Positions 26,581-35,049 of a stretch of 64,000 nt of DNA are shown in pieces. Position 1 is the stretch's first letter; each line of letters opens with the position of its first letter. A program made the translations under genes and the position numbers. The notes under the pieces are model-generated. The model was not told the DNA's origin. It made no database searches and worked only from the letters and a program-made list of their open reading frames with translations. Source of the DNA: Bradyrhizobium sp. CB1650 (lineage in GTDB: Bacteria > Pseudomonadota > Alphaproteobacteria > Rhizobiales > Xanthobacteraceae); NCBI RefSeq assembly GCF_029761915.1, contig NZ_CP121695.1:1116001-1180000 (forward strand), in the 5' to 3' direction.

Positions 26581-27279
26581 CTACCGCGTCAAGGCCCATT
26601 CGCCGATGATGCGGAAGCGCGCCTTGGCATCCTCCTGCTTGAACAGCGCGAGGCGATCGATCATCAGCGCATCTAGGCCGAGCGATGCAAACCGTTGCCG
26701 CAGCATCTCGATAATCGGTCCGCGCCGCTCCGCGTCCAGCCGTCCCGTCAGCGTCATGTGGAAGCGGAATTCCTCCATCACATAAGGATAGCCCCAGCGG
26801 TCGAGATAGTCGCGCTGCCGCTCGCTCAGCTTCTCGGGCGTGCGGCGCGCACGGTCTTCCGCGGTCAGCGCTGCACGGAAAGAGTCGAAATCGCGCGTGC
26901 AATCGGCGGCGAGCTGCTGGAGCGCGCCGACCGGCTCGGCGGGAATGACGGCAATGAAGCCGCTGATGGAATCGACAACCGGGCGGATCACCGGAATGGG
27001 CCGCGCCTTCGCGGCAAATGTCGCGCAGGCCACGGCGAGGTCGGCCTCGGTCCGGTCGGGCGCCAGCGCCATCGGCGCCTTCAGCGTGGCGTGAAAGCCG
27101 TATTTGCGGGGATCGGCGCTGACGTCGCGCCAGTCGGGTGCGACCCGCAATGCGTCCGCCGGAAAGGGTAACTCGTTGCCGGAGTGGGCATCGTAGCCGA
27201 GCAAGGCGGCGCCAAAGCGCGAGAGGGCGCTGTCGGCGTCGGCGGCGTAGTAGATCGCGTAGCGGGGAAAGCCTGTCAT
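26581..27279 (-). CDS. DUF1045 phosphonate-locus protein, 2H phosphoesterase-like
   Basis: A 232-residue protein of the DUF1045 family, found with C-P lyase genes. Two H-x-T motifs, HATLKAP in the first half and HMTLTG in the second, are the signature of the 2H phosphoesterase fold, which opens cyclic phosphates. phnP, the enzyme that opens 5-phosphoribosyl 1,2-cyclic phosphate in E. coli, is not in this locus while phnN, which uses its product, is. This gene is therefore a good candidate for the missing step. It is last in the leftward unit, 18 bases after phnM. Confidence 0.85.
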   Translation of the reverse strand: MTGFPRYAIYYAADADSALSRFGAALLGYDAHSGNELPFPADALRVAPDWRDVSADPRKYGFHATLKAPMALAPDRTEADLAVACATFAAKARPIPVIRPVVDSISGFIAVIPAEPVGALQQLAADCTRDFDSFRAALTAEDRARRTPEKLSERQRDYLDRWGYPYVMEEFRFHMTLTGRLDAERRGPIIEMLRQRFASLGLDALMIDRLALFKQEDAKARFRIIGEWALTR

Positions 27280-27297
27280 TGCCTCAGCATAACTCGC

Positions 27298-28491
27298 CTA
27301 GGCCGCGATGACAGCCTCGCGCGGCGCGGCCGCCGGGCCGAGCAGCCGCGTCGCATCGGTCAGGTGCACCAGCCGCCCTGCGGCGATCACGGCGACGAGC
27401 CGCGGCCGCAGCGGCACGGTGTCGTCGACCAGCAGGATGTCGGCGCGACGTCCCTCCGCGAGCGTGCCGCGATCGACAAGGCCGGTCGCGCGCGCGGGTC
27501 CGGCGGAAACCAGACTCCAGGCTTCGGTGAGCGGCAATATGGCATCGGCGGCGAGCCGGAAGGCCGCGAGCAATTGCGCAGGATAGTAATAGTCCGACGC
27601 CAGCACGGAGCAGAGTCCCTTGGCGATCATGTCCGACGCTCTGGTCCAGCCGGTGTGGCTGCCGCCGCGCACGACGTTCGGCGCACCGTAGACGATGGCG
27701 TCGCCGTGGGCGGCGGCATCCCGCGCCGTCTCCTCGTTGATCGGAAACTCGGCGATCATCGCGCCCATGGCGCGATATTCCCGGCGCATCGCCGGCGTTC
27801 CGTCGTCGTGCGACAGCATCCGCACCTCGGCGGAACGTGCAACGGCAGCCAGCCGCGAGATCGAGGCCGGCACCTCGGCGGTGCGCGAAACCACGCGGTC
27901 GACCAGCTTGTCAAAGTCCTCGTTCGACAGTCCGGTGCGCTCCACCATGCGGTTGCGCTTGCGGGGCTTGGCCATGTCGGCAACGGTGCCGTCCATGTGG
28001 TCGTTGAAGGCGAGCAGATCGACGCGACCTTCGGCCAGCCACTGGCGGATCTCATCTTCGGCGTCGAGATTGTAGGTCTCGTGCCGGAGATGGAAGCGGG
28101 TGTCGGCGGCGAATTGCGGGCGCTGGCGCTCGATCGCCTCCATCAGGCTCCTCGCATTGTCGCCGCTGCGCAGGCCCGGCTCCCACGAACAGGTCGTGGC
28201 GTGGAACACCGTGGTGATGCCGTTGCTGATGGCCTGGCGGTCGCTGTCGGCAAGCGCAACATCGATCGGAAAGTCGACGCCGGCGCGCGGCATCATCTGC
28301 CGTTCGAAGGCATCGCCATGCAGATCGACAATGCCGGGCAGGACCAGCAGGTTGCGCGCGTCGATCGCCAGCCGCGCACGGCCGCGAGGGGCATCGATCC
28401 GTGCAATGTCCTGCCCGGACACGGCAAGCGAAGTTTCGACGAACTCGGAGCCGATCAGGGCCCGGCCGCCTTCAAGGAAAATGTCTGTCAC
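27298..28491 (-). CDS. phnM: Alpha-D-ribose 1-methylphosphonate 5-triphosphate diphosphatase, PhnM paralogue 1
   Basis: A 397-residue amidohydrolase-fold enzyme that removes pyrophosphate from ribosyl methylphosphonate triphosphate. Metal-site segments [28 protein letters not shown] and [13 protein letters not shown] are in place. The first differs from the ELHTD form of the second PhnM at 38558-39715. The start overlaps the stop of the upstream acyltransferase gene by 4 bases, so the genes are translationally coupled. It is probably phosphate-regulated through the Pho box at 29219-29247. Confidence 0.9.
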   Translation of the reverse strand: MTDIFLEGGRALIGSEFVETSLAVSGQDIARIDAPRGRARLAIDARNLLVLPGIVDLHGDAFERQMMPRAGVDFPIDVALADSDRQAISNGITTVFHATTCSWEPGLRSGDNARSLMEAIERQRPQFAADTRFHLRHETYNLDAEDEIRQWLAEGRVDLLAFNDHMDGTVADMAKPRKRNRMVERTGLSNEDFDKLVDRVVSRTAEVPASISRLAAVARSAEVRMLSHDDGTPAMRREYRAMGAMIAEFPINEETARDAAAHGDAIVYGAPNVVRGGSHTGWTRASDMIAKGLCSVLASDYYYPAQLLAAFRLAADAILPLTEAWSLVSAGPARATGLVDRGTLAEGRRADILLVDDTVPLRPRLVAVIAAGRLVHLTDATRLLGPAAAPREAVIAA

Positions 28492-29171
28492 GCGATCGCG
28501 CTTCGTTTGTTGGCAAGAGAACTGGTAGGAGAGCTGGTAAGCGAACTCGCCTGTGCTTCGTACGTCGACAGGAAATCTTCAATCCCGAGTTCACGAAAAT
28601 CGGGCAGGGCCGCACGCAACTTGTCGTGATCCCAATCCCACCACGCAAGCCTGGCGAGCCGCCCGGCGATCTCTTCCGAGAACCGTCGCCGGACGATCCG
28701 CGCCGGATTACCTGCGACAATAGTATAAGCCGGCACGTCCTTGGTGACGATGGCGCCCGCCGCAATCACCGCGCCGGTGCCGATGTTGCGGCCAGGCAGC
28801 ACGATCGCGCCGTGACCGATCCAGACGTCATGGCCGATATGCACGTGGTGCTGGCGCCGCCAGTCGAAGAATTCGGCGTCGTCGCTCTCGCCCGGGAAGT
28901 ATGCGCTCGAGCGATAGGTGAAATGGGCCTGCGTGGCGCGCTGCATCGGATGATTGCCGGGATTGATGCGCGTCATCGCCGCGATCGAGCAGAACTTGCC
29001 GATGGTCGTGTAGGTGATCTGCGCGTCGTTCACCACGTAGGAGTAGTCGCCCATCGTCACTTCATGAAGGATCGTGCGCGCGCCGACCTCGGTATAGGCG
29101 CCGAGCCTGGTCTCGTGCAGTTTTGCCGAGGGATCGATGGTCGGTTGGACCGAAAGCATTTTGGCGACCAT
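28488..29171 (-). CDS. Hexapeptide-repeat acetyltransferase of the phosphonate locus
   Basis: A 227-residue left-handed beta-helix acyltransferase, from the ATG at 29171. The same frame stays open for 1 kb further upstream across phnC, which is a shadow. Hexapeptide turns are visible in [24 protein letters not shown] and in [17 protein letters not shown] followed by [25 protein letters not shown]. The family matches the phosphonate-metabolism transferases found beside phn genes and may acetylate an aminophosphonate, as PhnO does, or another intermediate. It is the first gene of the leftward unit. Confidence 0.85.
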   Translation of the reverse strand: MVAKMLSVQPTIDPSAKLHETRLGAYTEVGARTILHEVTMGDYSYVVNDAQITYTTIGKFCSIAAMTRINPGNHPMQRATQAHFTYRSSAYFPGESDDAEFFDWRRQHHVHIGHDVWIGHGAIVLPGRNIGTGAVIAAGAIVTKDVPAYTIVAGNPARIVRRRFSEEIAGRLARLAWWDWDHDKLRAALPDFRELGIEDFLSTYEAQASSLTSSPTSSLANKRSAIA

Positions 29172-29218
29172 GTTGCATCCGAAAGATCGGGAAGGGGCGT
29201 CTGTCTTCGAGCGGCTCG

Positions 29219-29247
29219 ATGACAATGTCATGACGTTGCGATGACAG
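29219..29247 (-). promoter_or_regulatory. Triple Pho box for the leftward phn unit
   Basis: Read on the minus strand, three 7-base units CTGTCAT (29247-29241), ACGTCAT (29236-29230) and TTGTCAT (29225-29219) follow each other with 4-base gaps. This is the 11-base periodicity of PhoB binding sites. It lies 48 bases upstream of the acyltransferase start. Confidence 0.7.
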
Positions 29248-29284
29248 GGGATGAGGTGTGTAGGATCGCCGCACCGCAACGCGC

Positions 29285-29302
29285 ATGTCACACAAGTGTC
29301 AA
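29285..29302 (+). promoter_or_regulatory. Pho box for phnCDE
   Basis: ATGTCAC (29285-29291) and GTGTCAA (29296-29302) are direct 7-base repeats with a 4-base gap, close to the CTGTCAT-N4-CTGTCAT consensus. The site lies 43 bases upstream of the phnC start codon and faces it. Confidence 0.6.
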
Positions 29303-29345
29303 GCGTCGGCGTTAGCGGTGGCAGCCAGCTACTCTGGAGCCCTGC

Positions 29346-30149
29346 ATGCTGGTGGTGGAAGGTCTGACGTGCCGCTTCGGCGCAAAAGCCGCAGTGGACG
29401 ACGCTTCGTTTCAAATCTCCGCCGGCGGCTTCGTCGGCGTGATCGGGCGATCCGGCGCCGGCAAGTCGACGCTGCTGCGCACGATCAACCGCCTCGTGAC
29501 GCCGACGCAGGGACGCATCCTGTTCGAGGGCGTTGACGTCACCGCGCTGCGCGGCCAGGAGTTGCGACAGTGGCGGGCGCGATCGGCGATGATCTTCCAG
29601 CAATTCAACCTGGTCGGTCGGCTCGATGTGCTGACCAACGTGCTGATGGGACGTCTCGCAGCCATTCCCGTCTGGCGCTCGCTCGCGCAGGTCTGGCCCG
29701 AGCGGGACAGGGCGCTGGCGATGTCGGCGCTCGAACAGTTCGACATCGCCTCGCTCGCGGCCCAGCGCGCCGATCAACTTTCCGGCGGCCAGCAGCAGCG
29801 CGTTGCGATTGCGCGCGCACTGGTCCAGCAGCCCGACATCATCCTCGCCGACGAGCCGATCGCCTCGCTCGATCCGCGCAACACCAAAATCGTGATGGAT
29901 GCGCTGCTTCGCATCAACAAGCACTTCGGCATCACCGTGCTCTGCAACCTGCATTCGCTCGATCTGGCACGCAGCTATTGCGACCGCCTGATCGGCATGG
30001 CGGCCGGTCGCGTCGTGTTCGACGGCGCGCCGTCCGCGCTGACCGATCACGTCGCGCGCGAGCTCTACGATCTCGAAGCCGCCGACGTCATGGGCGGCAT
30101 GCCCGTGCCCGAGGGCGTCCCGGCGCTCGGGACTGCGGCAGCCGCCTGA
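29346..30149 (+). CDS. phnC: Phosphonate ABC transporter ATP-binding protein PhnC
   Basis: A 267-residue ABC ATPase with Walker [10 protein letters not shown] (about residues 38-46), signature LSGGQQQR, Walker [14 protein letters not shown] and the H-loop LHSLDLA. It powers phosphonate uptake with PhnD and the two PhnE permeases that follow. It is first in the rightward transporter unit and lies just behind a Pho box, so induction by phosphate starvation is expected. Confidence 0.95.
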   Translation: MLVVEGLTCRFGAKAAVDDASFQISAGGFVGVIGRSGAGKSTLLRTINRLVTPTQGRILFEGVDVTALRGQELRQWRARSAMIFQQFNLVGRLDVLTNVLMGRLAAIPVWRSLAQVWPERDRALAMSALEQFDIASLAAQRADQLSGGQQQRVAIARALVQQPDIILADEPIASLDPRNTKIVMDALLRINKHFGITVLCNLHSLDLARSYCDRLIGMAAGRVVFDGAPSALTDHVARELYDLEAADVMGGMPVPEGVPALGTAAAA

Positions 30150-30206
30150 GCCCGCGTTGCGTTCCAAGTTTTGCGTCAACCGACCCAACCGATGAAGAGG
30201 GGTATC

Positions 30207-31142
30207 ATGATCACTCGCAGATTAATCCTCGCTGGCGCCGCCGTGCTGGCCTTTGCCGGATCCGCTTCCGCCGACGACTGGAAAGCCAAATATCCCGAAC
30301 TGACCTTCGCGGTCGTTCCGGCCGAAAACGCCTCCGGCGTCACCGAGCGCTGGACGCCGTTCGTGGAATACCTGTCGAAGCAGCTCGGCGTGAAGGTCAC
30401 GCTGCGCATTGCCAACGACTACGCCGCCGTGATCGAGGGCCAGCGCGCCGGCAACATCCAGATCGCAAGCTACGGCTCGGCCTCGTTCGCGCGCGCCCGC
30501 CTGACCGGCGTCAAGACCGACGCCTTCGCCAACGACATCAACGCCGACGGCTCGACCGGTTATTACTCGGTGTTCTTCGTCAAGGCCAGCAGCCCCTACA
30601 AGAGCGTCGATCAGCTCAAAGGCAAGAATCTCGGCCTCGTCGACCCGAACTCGACTTCCGGCAACAACGTGCCGCGCTTCGAGCTCGACAAGATGGGCAT
30701 TGCTGACGCCGACGGCTATTTCAGCAAGGTCGTCTTCACGGGCAGCCATGAGAACGCGATGCTGGCGCTGGCGCAGGGCACGGTCGATGTCGCGGCCAAC
30801 CAATGGACTAGCGACGACGATTCCACGCTGGCGCAGATGCTGACCAAGGGCATGCTGAAGAACGCCGACGGCTCGGCGATGAAGAAGGACGATTTCCGCA
30901 TCATCCACAAGTCGGCGCCGATCATCAACGGTCCCTACGCCTACAACGCCGACCTGCCGGAGGATGCCAAGGCGGCGATCGCCAAGGCATTCTTCGATGC
31001 GCCGACCAAGGACAAGGCGGCGTTCGAGCGCCTCTCCGACGGCCAGAAGAAGGGTTTTCATCCTGCGACCACCAAGGATTGGGATGGCACGATCGAGCTG
31101 ATCAAGTTCGTCGATGCGCTGCGTAAGAAGAAGGCGTCCTGA
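30207..31142 (+). CDS. phnD: Phosphonate ABC transporter substrate-binding protein PhnD
   Basis: The ATG at 30207 follows GAGGGG and starts a normal signal peptide ([18 protein letters not shown], cleavage near SASA-DD). The 311-residue periplasmic protein has the PhnD layout with [21 protein letters not shown], a YGSASFARA loop, [13 protein letters not shown] for phosphonate contacts and [14 protein letters not shown]. It delivers phosphonates to the PhnE permease. A strong intrinsic terminator follows it inside the operon. Confidence 0.95.
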   Translation: MITRRLILAGAAVLAFAGSASADDWKAKYPELTFAVVPAENASGVTERWTPFVEYLSKQLGVKVTLRIANDYAAVIEGQRAGNIQIASYGSASFARARLTGVKTDAFANDINADGSTGYYSVFFVKASSPYKSVDQLKGKNLGLVDPNSTSGNNVPRFELDKMGIADADGYFSKVVFTGSHENAMLALAQGTVDVAANQWTSDDDSTLAQMLTKGMLKNADGSAMKKDDFRIIHKSAPIINGPYAYNADLPEDAKAAIAKAFFDAPTKDKAAFERLSDGQKKGFHPATTKDWDGTIELIKFVDALRKKKAS

Positions 31143-31162
31143 CCTTCGGGACGGATGCACTG

Positions 31163-31198
31163 GAGCCGGGTCGATGGACCCGGCTCTTTCTCTTTTTT
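31163..31198 (+). terminator. Intrinsic terminator between phnD and phnE
   Basis: GAGCCGGGTC (31163-31172), loop GATG and GACCCGGCTC (31177-31186) form a perfect 10-base stem. It is followed by a T-rich tract through 31198. This is the best terminator in the window. Its place inside the phnCDEE unit suggests partial termination, raising PhnD over the permeases. Confidence 0.85.
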
Positions 31199-31221
31199 GA
31201 CGGGCCACGCTTCCTGATCAG

Positions 31222-32106
31222 ATGACGCTTGCGGTTTCGATCCTTCCCGAACAGCAACTGGCCGCGCTCAATGCCGCTTATCGCCAGGCGGTGACGCGTA
31301 AGCGGCTCCGCCTCCTGCTTGGAATTGCGCTGTTCATCGCCGCCTTGGTCCTGTCGGCGATCGGCGCGGAGGTGAACCTGCGCACGCTCTTCAGCTATTT
31401 CGGTAACTTCATCAGCTATTTCGATCGCATCCTCACGCTCGATAGCGGCCAGCGCGTCTGGACCGATCTCGGCGAGTGGCTCTGGGGCTGGCGCAAATGG
31501 CTGAAGATGCTGGGCGAGACATTGCTGATCAGCTATGTCGGCACGCTGACCGGCGCGACGTTCGCCTTTGGCCTGAACTTCTTCGCGGCTGAAAACACCT
31601 CGCCGGCGCCCTGGCTGCGCTTCGTGGTGCGACGCCTGCTCGAATTCGCCCGCACCGTCCCGGGCATCGTCTTCGCGCTGGTCTTCGTCATCGCCTTCGG
31701 CCTCGGACCGATGGCGGGCGTGCTCGCGATTGCGATCCACTCCACCGGCGCGCTCGGCAAGCTGTTCTCCGAGATCGTCGAGAATGCCGACATGAAGCCG
31801 GTCGAAGGCATCCGCTCGACCGGTGCGAGCTGGCTCTCCTGCATGCGCTTCGCCGTCGTGCCGCAGGTCACGGCGGGCTATGCTAGCTACGCGTTGCTCC
31901 GTTTCGAGATCAACGTGCGCGAAGCCTCCGTGATGGGGTTCGTCGGTGCCGGCGGCATCGGACAGGAGCTCGTCGTCGCGATCCGCAAGTTCTACTATTC
32001 GGACGTCAGCGCGATCCTGCTCACCATCATCGTGACGGTCTTCATCATCGACATCACGACGGGCTGGCTGCGCAGCCGTCTGTTCGGCAAGGAGGCGCGG
32101 ACGTGA
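31222..32106 (+). CDS. phnE: Phosphonate ABC transporter permease PhnE (first copy)
   Basis: A 294-residue inner-membrane permease with about six helices. The cytoplasmic EAA-type coupling loop is visible around ENADMKPVEGIRSTGASWL, and FVGAGGIGQEL is typical of PhnE. A longer N-terminal cytoplasmic and loop region distinguishes it from the second copy. Its stop overlaps the GTG start of the next permease, so the two are made together and probably form a heterodimer. Confidence 0.93.
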   Translation: MTLAVSILPEQQLAALNAAYRQAVTRKRLRLLLGIALFIAALVLSAIGAEVNLRTLFSYFGNFISYFDRILTLDSGQRVWTDLGEWLWGWRKWLKMLGETLLISYVGTLTGATFAFGLNFFAAENTSPAPWLRFVVRRLLEFARTVPGIVFALVFVIAFGLGPMAGVLAIAIHSTGALGKLFSEIVENADMKPVEGIRSTGASWLSCMRFAVVPQVTAGYASYALLRFEINVREASVMGFVGAGGIGQELVVAIRKFYYSDVSAILLTIIVTVFIIDITTGWLRSRLFGKEART

Positions 32107-32951
32107 GCAAGCCTCAGGAGGTCGACACCGCACAGCTTCGCGCGCGCTATCCCGACGTGTTCGACCGGCCCGCCTCGACGCGTCTTGCGACGCCGGCGAT
32201 GATTGCCGCGGCGCTCGCGCTGCTGGTGTATGGCCTCGTGGACCTCGATTTCTCGCCGTCGCGTTTCGTCGCCGGCCTCAGCCAGCTCGGCTGGATCAGC
32301 CTGATGATGATCCCGCCGGATCCCGGCTCGTCCCTGCCGATCTATCTGAAGGCGCTCGGCGAGACGTTGTCGATCGCGCTGCTCGGCACCACGCTCGCCG
32401 CGCTGTTCGCGCTTCCGGTGAGCCTGCTCGCCGCGCGCAACGTGGTGCCGTCAAATATCTTCCGCTTTCCGGTGCGGCGCTTCCTCGATTCGATCCGCGG
32501 CGTCGATACGCTGATCTGGGCGCTGGTCTGGATCAACGTCGTCGGGCTCGGACCGTTTGCCGGTGTGCTCGCAATCGCGGTGTCGGATTTCGGCGCGTTC
32601 GGCAAGCTGTTCTCGGAGGCGATCGAAGGCGCCGATCAGAAGCAGGTCGAAGGCATCCGTGCCTCCGGCGGCAGTGCGCTGCACGAAATCAGGTTCGGCC
32701 TGATGCCGCAGGTCCTGCCCGTGATCGCCGGCCAGGTGCTCTATTTCATCGAATCGAACACGCGCTCGGCCACCATCATCGGCATCGTCGGCGCCGGCGG
32801 CATCGGGCTTCAGCTCGCCGAGCAGATCCGCGTGCTGGAATGGCAGAAGGTGTCGTTCCTGATCCTGATGATCCTGGTCGCGGTCGCCGCGATCGATTTC
32901 ATCTCGGGAAAACTCCGCTTCGCCATCATCGGGCGGCGGGCAGTGGCGTAG
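32103..32951 (+). CDS. phnE: Phosphonate ABC transporter permease PhnE (second copy)
   Basis: A 282-residue permease starting at GTG 32103, within the stop region of the first phnE (GTGA overlap). The EAA-type loop is EGADQKQVEGIRASGGSALHE, and IVGAGGIGLQLAEQI follows near the C-terminus. Tandem phnE genes are usual in rhizobia. It ends the transporter unit and is followed by a palindromic repeat and the convergent phnF gene. Confidence 0.93.
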   Translation: MSKPQEVDTAQLRARYPDVFDRPASTRLATPAMIAAALALLVYGLVDLDFSPSRFVAGLSQLGWISLMMIPPDPGSSLPIYLKALGETLSIALLGTTLAALFALPVSLLAARNVVPSNIFRFPVRRFLDSIRGVDTLIWALVWINVVGLGPFAGVLAIAVSDFGAFGKLFSEAIEGADQKQVEGIRASGGSALHEIRFGLMPQVLPVIAGQVLYFIESNTRSATIIGIVGAGGIGLQLAEQIRVLEWQKVSFLILMILVAVAAIDFISGKLRFAIIGRRAVA

Positions 32952-32959
32952 ATCCTTCG

Positions 32960-33120
32960 CCTCTCCCCGCCTGCGGGGAGAGGCCGACGCGCTCGGGGGC
33001 GCACTTGCGCGCCAGAGCGCGGCGGGTGAGGGGGACTCTCCGCGCGTCTCGCTCTCACCGTCCTCGTGGATAGAGCCCCTCACCCCAGCCCTCTCCCCGT
33101 AAGAACGGGGAGAGGGAGAA
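32960..33120. repeat. Palindromic CTCTCCCC-type intergenic repeat
   Basis: CCTCTCCCCGCCTGCGGGGAGAGG opens the element as a hairpin, GGTGAGGGGGACTCTCC follows, and the right half CCCCTCACCCCAGCC with CTCTCCCCGTAAGAACGGGGAGAG closes it. Related blocks occur at 40950-41160 and 46305-46460. It sits between the convergent 3' ends of phnE and phnF and could also end transcription of both. Confidence 0.65.
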
Positions 33121-33128
33121 CAGGCAGC

Positions 33129-33860
33129 TCACCCGTTCTCCACCAGAAATTCCACCCGCTCCGCCGCGAAGCGCGAGTGCTTGGTCACCAGCGGCTTGCC
33201 GTCGAGATCGAGATCGGTTGCATCGACCACGAGGATCGGCCGGCCGAGCGCCAGGTCGAGCCGCGCGGCGTCGGTCGCGTCGACGATGCCGGCCGTAATC
33301 CGGGTCGCGCCGCGGCGGTAGTCGCGGATGCCGTAGTGCTCGAGCAGTTTCGTCATCGAGCGCGTGGCCGCGAACACGGTTCCCGCGTTCGGAAACAGCT
33401 CTGCTGACAGCCAAGTGGTGGAGACGCAGATCGGTGTGCGATCGGCAAGGCGTATAGCCTCGATCCGGACCAGCGGTGCGCCGACCTTCAAGCCGAGCTC
33501 GCGCGCAAGTTCACGGGTTGCGACGTCCTCGGACGCCTCGATCAACTGGCCGCGCGGCTCGCGACCGCAGGCGCCGACGATCTCGGAGAAGCGCGTGCGC
33601 GAACGCAGCGGATAGGCGAGGCGCTGCGCCTCGACATAGGTTCCGCTGCCGCGCTCGGCCCGCACCAGGCCGCGCTCCGCGAGCGCCGCGAGCGCGCGCC
33701 GCACGGTGTGACGGTTCACGCGATAGGTTTCGGCGATCTCCATCTCGCCGGGCAGCCTTTCGCCGGCGGCAAAGCGGCCGTCGGCGATGCCGCGCTCGAT
33801 GCCGTCGGCAACGAGGCGCCACAATGCGACGCCGGAAGAAGCGGTGTCCTGCATACTCAT
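33129..33860 (-). CDS. phnF: GntR/HutC family regulator PhnF
   Basis: A 243-residue protein with an N-terminal GntR winged helix (LPGEMEIAETYRVNRHTVRRALAAL, residues about 12-78) and a C-terminal UTRA ligand-binding domain (about 95-235) whose end LVTKHSRFAAERVEFLVEN is typical of PhnF. It is divergent from phnGHIJKLMN and most likely represses that operon through the inverted repeat at 33925-33952. Confidence 0.92.
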   Translation of the reverse strand: MSMQDTASSGVALWRLVADGIERGIADGRFAAGERLPGEMEIAETYRVNRHTVRRALAALAERGLVRAERGSGTYVEAQRLAYPLRSRTRFSEIVGACGREPRGQLIEASEDVATRELARELGLKVGAPLVRIEAIRLADRTPICVSTTWLSAELFPNAGTVFAATRSMTKLLEHYGIRDYRRGATRITAGIVDATDAARLDLALGRPILVVDATDLDLDGKPLVTKHSRFAAERVEFLVENG

Positions 33861-33893
33861 GTCGCCGGGCAGGCTATCCCAGAAATCATACGT

Positions 33894-33911
33894 CTGTCAC
33901 GAAACGGTCAT
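33894..33911 (+). promoter_or_regulatory. Pho box for phnGHIJKLMN
   Basis: CTGTCAC (33894-33900) and CGGTCAT (33905-33911) are separated by 4 bases and match the direct-repeat form of a Pho box on the strand of the phnG operon. The PhnF-type inverted repeat lies 13 bases downstream, so activation and repression can be combined at one promoter. Confidence 0.55.
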
Positions 33912-33924
33912 GGCCTTTCCGTAT

Positions 33925-33952
33925 CAAGTTGTCTAGTATCATAGACAACTTG
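33925..33952. promoter_or_regulatory. Probable PhnF operator
   Basis: CAAGTTGTCTA (33925-33935) and TAGACAACTTG (33942-33952) are perfect 11-base inverted copies around 6 bases. It is the longest perfect operator-like repeat in the phn locus. It lies between phnF and phnG, 24 bases before the chosen phnG start. GTCTA/TAGAC half-sites suit the HutC-type GntR group to which PhnF belongs. Confidence 0.75.
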
Positions 33953-33976
33953 AATTCGGCAAGTTCGGTGGATCCG

Positions 33977-34432
33977 GTGACCCAGCACAACGATCAGCAA
34001 GCTCAGCGCAAGGCCGCGATGGCGGTGCTGGCGCACGCGGAGGCGGGCGAGATCGCCGCCCGCCTCCGTACTCTCGCCCTGCCGGCCCATCAGGACCTGC
34101 GTGAGGGCGAAAACGGCCTGGTGATGCTGCGCGGCCGGGTCGGCGGCGACGGTGCGCCGTTCAATCTCGGCGAAGCGACGGTGTCGCGCGCGGCGGTGCG
34201 GCTTGCGAGTGGCGAGGTCGGCTTCGGCTACACGCTCGGGCGCGACCGCGAGAAGGCGAGGCTGATGGCGCTGTGCGATGCGCTGGTGCAATCGAGGGAT
34301 CTCGGCGCGGCCGTCGAACGGGACGTCATCGCGCCGTTGCGCGAAGATCTTCTGGCGCGGCGCAGGAAGGCGGCGGCGCAGACCGCCGCAACGAAGGTTG
34401 ATTTCTACACGATGGTGCGCGGTGAGGGGTGA
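33977..34432 (+). CDS. phnG: C-P lyase complex subunit PhnG
   Basis: The GTG at 33977 has GGTGGA just upstream and gives 151 residues, the normal PhnG size; a GTG at 33968 is also in frame, and the much longer open frame upstream is an overlap with phnF. Family segments LPAHQDLREGENGLVMLRGR and GEVGFGYTLGRDREKA are present. PhnG is part of the PhnGHIJ core that transfers phosphonate to the ribose of ATP and then cleaves the C-P bond. Confidence 0.93.
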   Translation: MTQHNDQQAQRKAAMAVLAHAEAGEIAARLRTLALPAHQDLREGENGLVMLRGRVGGDGAPFNLGEATVSRAAVRLASGEVGFGYTLGRDREKARLMALCDALVQSRDLGAAVERDVIAPLREDLLARRRKAAAQTAATKVDFYTMVRGEG

Positions 34433-34436
34433 GGCC

Positions 34437-35045
34437 ATGACCACGATCGCGGAACTGCCGCCGGGGTTCGCCGACAAGGTCTTGTCGGCACAATCGACAT
34501 TTCGCTCCGTCATGGACGCGATGGCGCGTCCCGGCTCGGTCCGGCGCATCGTGCCGGCAGCGGGAACACCTGGCGCAATGATGCGCGGCACGGCCGCGAT
34601 CGCGCTGACACTGTTCGATCACGACACGCCGCTCTGGCTCGATGCGCGGATGTCGGAAAGCTCCGACGCGGTGAAATGGCTGAAGTTTCACACCGGCGCG
34701 CCGGTCGTGCAGGATTCCTCGATCGCCGCTTTCGCCCTGATCGCCGACGGTTCGGCGCTGCCGCCGCTCGAGCGCTTCGCGCTCGGCAGCAGTGAATATC
34801 CGGATCGTTCAACCACACTGATCCTTCAAGTCGACAACCTCGACGCAGGGCGCTCCTTCGAGCTGCGTGGTCCGGGCATCGATGGGGTCGCGACGCTCCA
34901 GGCGGCGATCCGGCCTGTGGATCTGTTCGAGCGGCTGCGCGTCAACGAGGCGCTGTTTCCGCGCGGCATCGACTTGGTGCTGGTCGCGGAAGAGGCCGTG
35001 GTTGCGATCCCGCGCACCACGCGTGTCGTGAACAAGGGAAGCTAG
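34437..35045 (+). CDS. phnH: C-P lyase complex subunit PhnH
   Basis: A 202-residue subunit from the ATG at 34437, which follows GTGAGG and lies 4 bases after the phnG stop. STFRSVMDAMARPGSVRRI near the start and ERFALGSSEYPDRSTTLILQV in the middle are typical PhnH segments. It joins PhnG, PhnI and PhnJ in the core complex. Confidence 0.93.
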   Translation: MTTIAELPPGFADKVLSAQSTFRSVMDAMARPGSVRRIVPAAGTPGAMMRGTAAIALTLFDHDTPLWLDARMSESSDAVKWLKFHTGAPVVQDSSIAAFALIADGSALPPLERFALGSSEYPDRSTTLILQVDNLDAGRSFELRGPGIDGVATLQAAIRPVDLFERLRVNEALFPRGIDLVLVAEEAVVAIPRTTRVVNKGS

Positions 35046-35049
35046 AAGC

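Noticed and set aside
29172..30188. The long upstream extension of the hexapeptide acyltransferase frame
   Set aside because: It crosses the Pho boxes and the divergent phnC gene; the acyltransferase fold begins only at 29171.
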